From assembly GCA_964457365.1 (NCBI GenBank), contig CAYWFP010000061.1, positions 1 to 25,667 of the forward strand: a DNA stretch of 25,667 nucleotides, written 5' to 3'. The notes under the pieces are model-generated. The model saw only the letters and a program-made list of their open reading frames with translations. It was not told where the DNA came from and ran no database searches. Source of the DNA: CAYWFP01 sp964457365 (GTDB lineage: Bacteria; Planctomycetota; SZUA-567). Shown here piece by piece: positions 20,457 through 25,667 of the stretch (position 1 is the first letter of the stretch; every line of letters begins with the position of its first letter). A program made the translations under genes and the position numbers.

Positions 20457-22511
20457 ATGAAACGCTATCCTCCGGTCAGCAAGAAATGCCCGCACATGCT
20501 CCACGGCGGCGATTACAACCCCGACCAGTGGAAAGAAACGCCCGCGATCTGGGACGAAGACATGCGCCTGATGCGACTTGCCGGTTGCAACGCGATGTCG
20601 GTGGGCATCTTCTCCTGGGCTGCGCTCGAGCCGGAGGAGGGAAAGTATGAATTCGGCTGGCTCGACACGATCATGGAGAAGCTCGAAAAAAATGACAGCT
20701 ACTGCATTCTGGCCACGCCCAGCGGTTCGAAACCGGCGTGGATGAGCCATCAATATCCGGAGGTCTGTCGCATGGCCGAGAACGGCATCCGCGAACGCCA
20801 TTGCGGCCGGCACAACCACTGCCGCACCTCGCCGGTCTATCGCGAGAAATGCGTGGGCATCAACACCATGCTGGCCGAGCGGTATAAGGACCATCCGGCA
20901 CTGATCCTCTGGCACGTCAGCAACGAGTATAACGGGGGGCCGTGTTACTGCGAGCACTGTCTCGGCGCCTTCCGCGACTGGTTGAAGAAGAAATTCGACA
21001 ACGATCTGGACAAGTTGAACCACGCCTACTGGACCGGCTTCTGGAGCCACGCCCTCACCGACTGGTCGCAGGTCTATCCCAACGACCACAGCGTCCACGG
21101 CATGATGCTGGACTGGAGACGCTTTATCACCGCGCAGACCATCGACTTTTTCCTCAACGAGTGCAAGCCGCTGAAGGCGATCACCCCCGACATTCCCGTT
21201 ACCGCGAACTTCATGGGTCTCAGCGACACGCTCGACTACCCGGCCTTCGCCAAGGTCGTCGACGTGGTCTCGTGGGACAGCTATCCGGCGTGGCACCACC
21301 ACGAGGACGACGTCGGCACCGCCATGTACGCCGCCTTCGTCCACGACCAGAACCGGAGCATGCGCGAAGGGCAGCCGTTTCTGCTGATGGAGAGCGTGCC
21401 GAGCGTACCCTCGCGACCCCATGCCTCCAGCCGCAAACGCCCGGGGATGCATCTCTTGTCGAGCCTGCAGGCGGTGGCGCACGGCGCGGATTCGGTGCAG
21501 TACTTCCAGTGGCGCAAGGGCCGCGGCGGCAGCGAGAAGTTCCACGGCGCGGTGATCGACCATGTCGGACACGAACGCACCCGCGTCTTTCGCGACGTCG
21601 CCGATGTCGGCAACGCGTTGAAAAGGCTTGATAACGCGGTCGGGGCAGCGACGCCCGCGGAGGTGGCGGTGGTCTTCGACTGGGAGAACCGCTGGGCGAT
21701 GACCGCGGCGTTCCACATCGGTCAACTCGCCGACTACGAGGGCACGGCCATCGCGCACTACGCGACGTTCCGGGAGAACGGCGTCGCCGTCGACGTAATC
21801 GACCAGACGCTGCCGCTGGAGAAATACAAGTTGGTGATCCTGCCGATGGGGTATCTGCTGCGCCCGGGGTTTGCCGGAAAGATCGCCGCCTTCGTTGAAC
21901 GCGGCGGCACGGCGGTAGCGACGTACTACACCGGCATCGTGGACGAGAACGATCTCTGCTTTCTCGGCGGCACGCCCGGTGGCGGCTTGATGGATGTCTT
22001 CGGGATCTGGGAAGAAGAGCTCGACATGCTGCACGGTTATCAGACGAATGCCGTGCTCATGAATGACGGCAACGCGCTCGGCCTGTCCGGACGCTTCGAA
22101 GCCAAAGACCTGTGCGCGGTGATCCACCCGCGCGGCGCGGAAGTACTGGGCGTGTACGAGTCGGACTTTTACGCCGGACTGCCGGCGCTGACGGCGAACA
22201 GCTACGGCCAGGGCGAAGCGTATTACATGGCCGCGCGCCTCGACAACGACGACCTGCGGCCGTTCTACCGCGCACTTATCGAAAAACTCGGCTTGGCACG
22301 GGCGCTCGGGCAGGAACTGCCGCACGGAGTGACGGTGCAGAAGCGCGTAACCGAGGAGGCGGAGTATTTCTTCTTGCAGAACTACAACAAGGAGCCCGCA
22401 CGGGTGGCGCTCGGCGAGATCAGCGGCACAGACCTCTTGAGCGAGAGTGTCCTCGCCGAATCGACGGTGCTGGCCGGATACGGCGTGGCGGTTCTGGAGC
22501 GCAAGCGCTGA
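20457..22511 (+). CDS. GH42-type beta-galactosidase
   Basis: The 684 residues match glycoside hydrolase family 42. HGGDYNPDQW opens the TIM barrel. The proposed acid/base is Glu157 in WHVSNEYNG and the nucleophile Glu312 in FLLMESVPS. The zinc-type cysteine cluster (Cys122 with CYCEHC at 163-168) is present. A trimerisation/glutamine-amidotransferase-like middle domain (about 405-610) and a small C-terminal beta domain follow. No signal peptide is seen, so it acts in the cytosol on imported beta-galactosides. The start at 20457 follows GGGAG; the ATG at 20445 is in frame. A TAGAAT box at 20405-20410 and an imperfect hairpin (20368-20385) occupy the 127-nt gap to the transporter, so it may be separately transcribed. 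It converges with cysNC. Confidence 0.92.
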   Translation: MKRYPPVSKKCPHMLHGGDYNPDQWKETPAIWDEDMRLMRLAGCNAMSVGIFSWAALEPEEGKYEFGWLDTIMEKLEKNDSYCILATPSGSKPAWMSHQYPEVCRMAENGIRERHCGRHNHCRTSPVYREKCVGINTMLAERYKDHPALILWHVSNEYNGGPCYCEHCLGAFRDWLKKKFDNDLDKLNHAYWTGFWSHALTDWSQVYPNDHSVHGMMLDWRRFITAQTIDFFLNECKPLKAITPDIPVTANFMGLSDTLDYPAFAKVVDVVSWDSYPAWHHHEDDVGTAMYAAFVHDQNRSMREGQPFLLMESVPSVPSRPHASSRKRPGMHLLSSLQAVAHGADSVQYFQWRKGRGGSEKFHGAVIDHVGHERTRVFRDVADVGNALKRLDNAVGAATPAEVAVVFDWENRWAMTAAFHIGQLADYEGTAIAHYATFRENGVAVDVIDQTLPLEKYKLVILPMGYLLRPGFAGKIAAFVERGGTAVATYYTGIVDENDLCFLGGTPGGGLMDVFGIWEEELDMLHGYQTNAVLMNDGNALGLSGRFEAKDLCAVIHPRGAEVLGVYESDFYAGLPALTANSYGQGEAYYMAARLDNDDLRPFYRALIEKLGLARALGQELPHGVTVQKRVTEEAEYFFLQNYNKEPARVALGEISGTDLLSESVLAESTVLAGYGVAVLERKR

Positions 22512-22520
22512 AACGACGAG

Positions 22521-24419
22521 TTAACCGAATACGCCGCGCTCGTTCAGCGCGTGCACGACTGCCTCGACGCAATCGGCGATGTGCTGCGCGTCGCTGAAGA
22601 GGCGCACATCGGGAGCCTCGGGCGCCTCGTACGGCGCGCCGACGCCGGTAAACTCGGGGATCTCGCCGCTGCGGGCCTTGCGATACAGTCCCTTCGGGTC
22701 GCGTCCCTCGCAGACGGCCAGCGGCGCATCGACGAAGACCTCGAAGAAACGCTCCTCCCCGACGGCCGCGCGCGCGGCCGCGCGATCCTCCCGGTAGGGC
22801 GAGATGAACGAGGTGATGACGATCAGCCCGGCCTCGCTCATCAGCTTCGCTACCTCGGCGACGCGGCGGATATTCTCGCGCCGGTCCTCGGGCGAGAAGC
22901 CCAGGTCGCGATTGAGCCCGTGCCGGACGTTGTCGCCGTCGAGAACGGCGCAGACGTGTCTCTCGGCGGTCAGGCGTTTCTCCAGCGCGTAGGCGATGGT
23001 CGACTTCCCCGAGCCGCTGAGGCCGGTGAACCAGACCGTGGCTCCATGCTGGCGCAGCAGCGCAAAGCGATCTGCCTCGGCCACCTCGCCGGCCTGGCGG
23101 ACGATGTTGAGGCTGACCGGGCGGGAGGCACGCCCCTCTTCGCTGCGACCACGGCGTTCGATGAGCATACCCGCGGCGACGGTGTTATTGTCCACCGGAT
23201 CGATGAGGATGAAGCTGCCGGTGCGGCGATTGCGGTCGTATGCGTCGCAGAGAATCGGCTGAAAGAGCGACAGCGAGACACGACCGATCTCGTTGAGCGC
23301 CAGCGTTTCGGCGGACTGGCGGTGCAGGTCGTTCGGATCGATCCGGTAGTGCAATCGCGTGCACTCGGCGCGCACCGTGCGCGTGGTGTGGCGCAGCAGA
23401 TACGGCGTCTTCGGATCGAAGGGCGTCTCGGTCATCCAGACCAGCATCGCCTCCACTTCGCGCGCGAGATGCGGCATGTTGTTCGGATGCACGAGCATGT
23501 CGCCGCGGCTGATGTCCAATTCGTCCTGCAGGCAGAGGGTGATCGACTGCGGCGGGAACGCGTAGTCCAGATCGCCGTCATGGGTGACGATGCGGCGGAC
23601 GCGACCGGTCCGCCCCGAAGGCATCGCCATGAGCTCGTCGCCGACGCGGACGATGCCCGAGCCGACGCGGCCGGCATAACCGCGGAAGTCCTGATGGGGC
23701 CGCAGCACCAGTTGCACCGGGAAGCGGAAATCGACGAGGTTCGTGTCCGCGCCGATGTAGACCGCTTCCAGATGCGCCAAAAACGAAGGCCCCTCGTACC
23801 AGGGCATGCGCTCGCTGCGAATGACGACGTTGTCGCCACGGAGAGCGCTGACGGGAATGAAGGTCAAATCGTTCAAACTGAGCTTGGCGGCATACTCGGC
23901 GTACTCCGCGCGGATGGCGTCGTATACCTCCCGGCTGTAGTCCACCAGGTCCATCTTGTTCACCGCCAGCACTACGTGCGGAATCTCCAGCAGCGAGGCG
24001 ATGAAGCCGTGGCGCTTGGATTGCGTCAGCACTCCCTTGCGCGCGTCCACGAGCACCACCGCCAGGTTCGCCGTCGAGGCACCGGTGACCATGTTGCGGG
24101 TGTACTGCTCGTGTCCGGGCGTATCGGCGATAATGAAGCGGCGGCGCTCAGTGGCGAAGTAGCGGTAGGCGACGTCGATAGTGATGCCCTGTTCGCGTTC
24201 GGACTTCAAGCCGTCCAGAAGATACGCCAGTTCGAGTTCGGGATTGCCCGCGCCCACGCTCGCGGCGCGTGCGGCCTGGAGGTGATCCTCGAAGAGCCCC
24301 TTGCAATCGTGCAACAGCCGGCCGATCAACGTCGACTTGCCGTCGTCGACGCTGCCGGCGGTAGTGAAGCGCAGCAGGTCGGCCTCGCGGTTCCGGCGCA
24401 GCAACTCGGCGACATCCAT
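22521..24419 (-). CDS. cysNC: Bifunctional sulfate adenylyltransferase subunit 1 / adenylylsulfate kinase (CysN-CysC fusion)
   Basis: The protein has 632 residues. Residues 1-450 are CysN, the GTPase that drives APS formation by CysD: G1 GSVDDGKST (22-30), G3 DTPGHEQ (99-105) and G4 NKMD (154-157), then EF-Tu-like beta domains. Residues about 459-632 are CysC, the APS kinase: P-loop GLSGSGKST, DGDNVRHGLN, and FISPYREDR with the family's phospho-acceptor serine. Together they make PAPS from sulfate. The fusion resembles NodQ/CysNC of other bacteria. The start codon shares its A with the cysD stop (TGATG), so translation is coupled. It is convergent with the GH42 gene, with only a 9-nt gap. Confidence 0.95.
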   Translation of the reverse strand: MDVAELLRRNREADLLRFTTAGSVDDGKSTLIGRLLHDCKGLFEDHLQAARAASVGAGNPELELAYLLDGLKSEREQGITIDVAYRYFATERRRFIIADTPGHEQYTRNMVTGASTANLAVVLVDARKGVLTQSKRHGFIASLLEIPHVVLAVNKMDLVDYSREVYDAIRAEYAEYAAKLSLNDLTFIPVSALRGDNVVIRSERMPWYEGPSFLAHLEAVYIGADTNLVDFRFPVQLVLRPHQDFRGYAGRVGSGIVRVGDELMAMPSGRTGRVRRIVTHDGDLDYAFPPQSITLCLQDELDISRGDMLVHPNNMPHLAREVEAMLVWMTETPFDPKTPYLLRHTTRTVRAECTRLHYRIDPNDLHRQSAETLALNEIGRVSLSLFQPILCDAYDRNRRTGSFILIDPVDNNTVAAGMLIERRGRSEEGRASRPVSLNIVRQAGEVAEADRFALLRQHGATVWFTGLSGSGKSTIAYALEKRLTAERHVCAVLDGDNVRHGLNRDLGFSPEDRRENIRRVAEVAKLMSEAGLIVITSFISPYREDRAAARAAVGEERFFEVFVDAPLAVCEGRDPKGLYRKARSGEIPEFTGVGAPYEAPEAPDVRLFSDAQHIADCVEAVVHALNERGVFG

Positions 24420-25327
24420 CAGAAATAGCCTTCCCGCTTCTTCTGCTCCATGGAGCCTTCCTGATCGTGATCGATGACACGGGTGACCCGCTCGCTGCGG
24501 CGCGCCAGCAACGTCTCCTCGATAATGGCGGCGATGGTGGCGGCGGTGGAGCGAACCGCGCCCGTGCAGGGCCAGCAACCGAGGGTGCGGAAGCGGACGG
24601 ACGCGCTGAACGGCTTCTCGTCCGCGCGCAGCGGCAGGCTCTCACCGTACGGCAGTAACTGCCCGTCACGCTCGACAATCTGGCGCTCGGAGGCGAAGTA
24701 GAGCGGCACTACCGGAATCTGCTCGGTTTGTATATAACTCCAGACGTCCAGCTCGGTCCAGTTGGAGAGTGGAAAGACGCGAATCGATTCTCCGGGGCGG
24801 ACGCGGCCGTTGTAGAGATCCCACAACTCAGGCCGCTGCCCTTTCGGGTCCCATTGTCCGTTGCGGTCGCGAAAGGAGAAGACCCGCTCCTTGGCGCGCG
24901 AGCGCTCCTCCTCGCGCCGGGCGCCGCCGAATGCCGCGTCGTAACCTCCCTGCGCCAAGGCATCAACGAGCGCGCGGGTCTTCAAGGCACCGCAGCAGGC
25001 CACCGTGCCCCAGGCCCAGGGATCGGCGCTCTCGGCGATGGCCTGTTCGTTGCGGTAGACGCGCAGGTCTGCGCCGAGATCGGCGCAGACACGGTCGCGG
25101 AAGGCAGTCATCTCCGGGAACTTCATCCCCGTATCGATGTGCAGGAGCGGAAAAGGAATCGGGCCGGGATGGAACGCCTTCTGCGCCAGGCGGAGCATGA
25201 CCGAAGAGTCCTTGCCGATGGAGTAAAGCATGACGGGATTGCGGAACTCGGCCACGACTTCCCGGAGGATGTGGATGCTCTCGGCTTCCAGCCGTTTCAG
25301 CGTGGTGAGGATGTAATGCTCTTCCAT
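24419..25327 (-). CDS. cysD: Sulfate adenylyltransferase subunit 2
   Basis: The 302 residues are exactly the length of the E. coli protein. It adenylates sulfate with ATP to give APS, with CysN hydrolysing GTP. The PP-loop YSIGKDSSVML (35-45) and LLHIDTGMKF lie in the expected order. ARREEERSRAKERVFSFRD, PLSNWTELDVW and RFRTLGCWPCTGAV follow as in the family. An upstream in-frame extension to 25618 is rejected: the start at 25327 fits the family N-terminus (EEHYILTTLKRLEAESIHILREV region) and has a GGAA site 5 nt away. It is first in cysD-cysNC with a clear promoter at 25374-25402. PAPS/APS reductase and sulfate uptake genes are not in the window. Confidence 0.96.
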   Translation of the reverse strand: MEEHYILTTLKRLEAESIHILREVVAEFRNPVMLYSIGKDSSVMLRLAQKAFHPGPIPFPLLHIDTGMKFPEMTAFRDRVCADLGADLRVYRNEQAIAESADPWAWGTVACCGALKTRALVDALAQGGYDAAFGGARREEERSRAKERVFSFRDRNGQWDPKGQRPELWDLYNGRVRPGESIRVFPLSNWTELDVWSYIQTEQIPVVPLYFASERQIVERDGQLLPYGESLPLRADEKPFSASVRFRTLGCWPCTGAVRSTAATIAAIIEETLLARRSERVTRVIDHDQEGSMEQKKREGYF

Positions 25328-25373
25328 CGCGTTTCCAACGGGTAGCGGCGCGGGATGCCTGTTAAAGAAAACC

Positions 25374-25402
25374 ATTCTAAGGAAACCGGAACCGGGATGC
25401 AA
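25374..25402 (-). promoter_or_regulatory. Promoter of the cysD-cysNC operon
   Basis: On the minus strand TTGCAT (25402-25397) and TAGAAT (25379-25374) are separated by 17 nt. The start near 25367 gives a leader of about 40 nt. The same TAGAAT -10 appears in front of two other genes here (4631-4636 and 13054-13059). Confidence 0.55.
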
Positions 25403-25415
25403 AGGCTTTGAAAAG

Positions 25416-25436
25416 ATCGACTGTAACGAAGTCGAT
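25416..25436. repeat. 7-bp inverted repeat upstream of the cysD promoter
   Basis: ATCGACT (25416-25422) and AGTCGAT (25430-25436) form a perfect 7-bp stem around a 7-nt centre, 14 bp upstream of the -35 box. It could be an activator or repressor site for sulfur regulation; there is no direct evidence. Confidence 0.35.
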
Positions 25437-25574
25437 AGCAAGGGGTGCAAGCTTCCGATAATGTTACGCCGCCGCCATGAAGCGCTACGCTGCGTATCTA
25501 TGCGCTCTTGAACCGAGCTTCTCGTTTTCCGATACGGGTACTGGGATTGGAGACAGGGAAAAGAAGAAGCAGTC

Positions 25575-25667
25575 ATGGATGCGAATTTCATTGTGGCAGA
25601 ATCGGTGGCCAAGTTCAAGCAAACGCTTGAGGCGGTTTGCGAGAAGGCCGCAGGAAAGCCGCTCAGC
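25575..25667 (+). CDS. Possible partial CDS running off the window
   Basis: An ATG at 25575 opens a frame of 31 codons to the window edge (begins MDANFIVAESVAKFKQ) without a stop. The composition (alternating Ala/Val/Lys/Glu helices) looks protein-like, and the gene would be divergent from cysD. The ribosome site is only a purine-rich AAGAAGAAG. No family is recognisable from so few residues. Confidence 0.35.
   Translation, partial: MDANFIVAESVAKFKQTLEAVCEKAAGKPLS

Noticed and set aside
20295..22325. 676-codon minus-strand frame opposite the GH42 gene
   Set aside because: It has no recognisable domains, and the opposite strand encodes a complete GH42 enzyme with catalytic residues.
22551..24428. 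625-codon plus-strand frame opposite cysNC
   Set aside because: It is a shadow of the CysN-CysC fusion, with Arg/Asp/Val-rich composition and no motifs.
1..25667. CRISPR array, tRNA or rRNA genes
   Set aside because: No regularly spaced repeats and no tRNA or rRNA signatures were seen when reading the non-coding stretches.

Overview
The window is GC-rich bacterial chromosomal DNA with a Gram-negative character: it carries lpxB, a lipid A enzyme that implies an outer membrane with LPS. A Hanks-type Ser/Thr kinase sits next to an FHA/kinase-like/TPR membrane protein. There are also a DUF4838 glycosidase-like protein, a GH42 beta-galactosidase, and IS630-like and IS1182-like transposase debris. 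This mix is typical of the PVC group and relatives (Planctomycetota, Lentisphaerota and similar, often seen as environmental genomes). The phylum is an inference; there is no rRNA or tRNA here to settle it.

Layout, left to right. Positions 1-253 hold the C-terminal scrap of an IS630-type transposase. A good sigma70-like promoter (276-303) then leads into an SGNH hydrolase, a long MgtE Mg2+ channel with two unusual insertions, and an ankyrin-repeat membrane protein whose start overlaps the mgtE stop. Two leftward exported proteins of unknown function follow (3530-6041). The first looks like an alpha/beta hydrolase without its serine nucleophile. A rightward signalling pair comes next: a predicted FHA-pseudokinase-TM-TPR protein (6270-8774) and an intact soluble Ser/Thr kinase (8900-9748). 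Leftward from 12971 run def, fmt and lpxB, followed by a truncated AraC-type DNA-binding fragment separated from lpxB by a short repeat-bounded element. Divergent from def is ettA (ABC-F).

Positions 14778-15317 form a second mobile-element graveyard: a 30-bp repeat shared in inverted orientation with the left edge of the window, then an internally deleted IS1182-like transposase. To its right lies a rightward block: a secreted or lipoprotein DUF4838 protein, a ThDP-dependent 2-keto acid decarboxylase (indolepyruvate/phenylpyruvate type) preceded by an 11-G tract, a POT-family peptide transporter, and a GH42 beta-galactosidase. Convergent with this is the sulfate-activation operon cysD-cysNC, with a clear promoter at 25374-25402. 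A possible rightward gene begins at 25575 and runs off the window.

Functionally the window combines housekeeping (N-formyl-Met metabolism, lipid A, translation throttling, Mg2+ homeostasis, sulfate assimilation) with carbohydrate and peptide use and membrane signalling. No CRISPR array, prophage, tRNA or rRNA was seen. The strongest candidate for something under-described is the pseudokinase/kinase pair. The strongest structural oddities are the inverted IS-end repeat, the element wedged between lpxB and the AraC fragment, and the poly-G tract.
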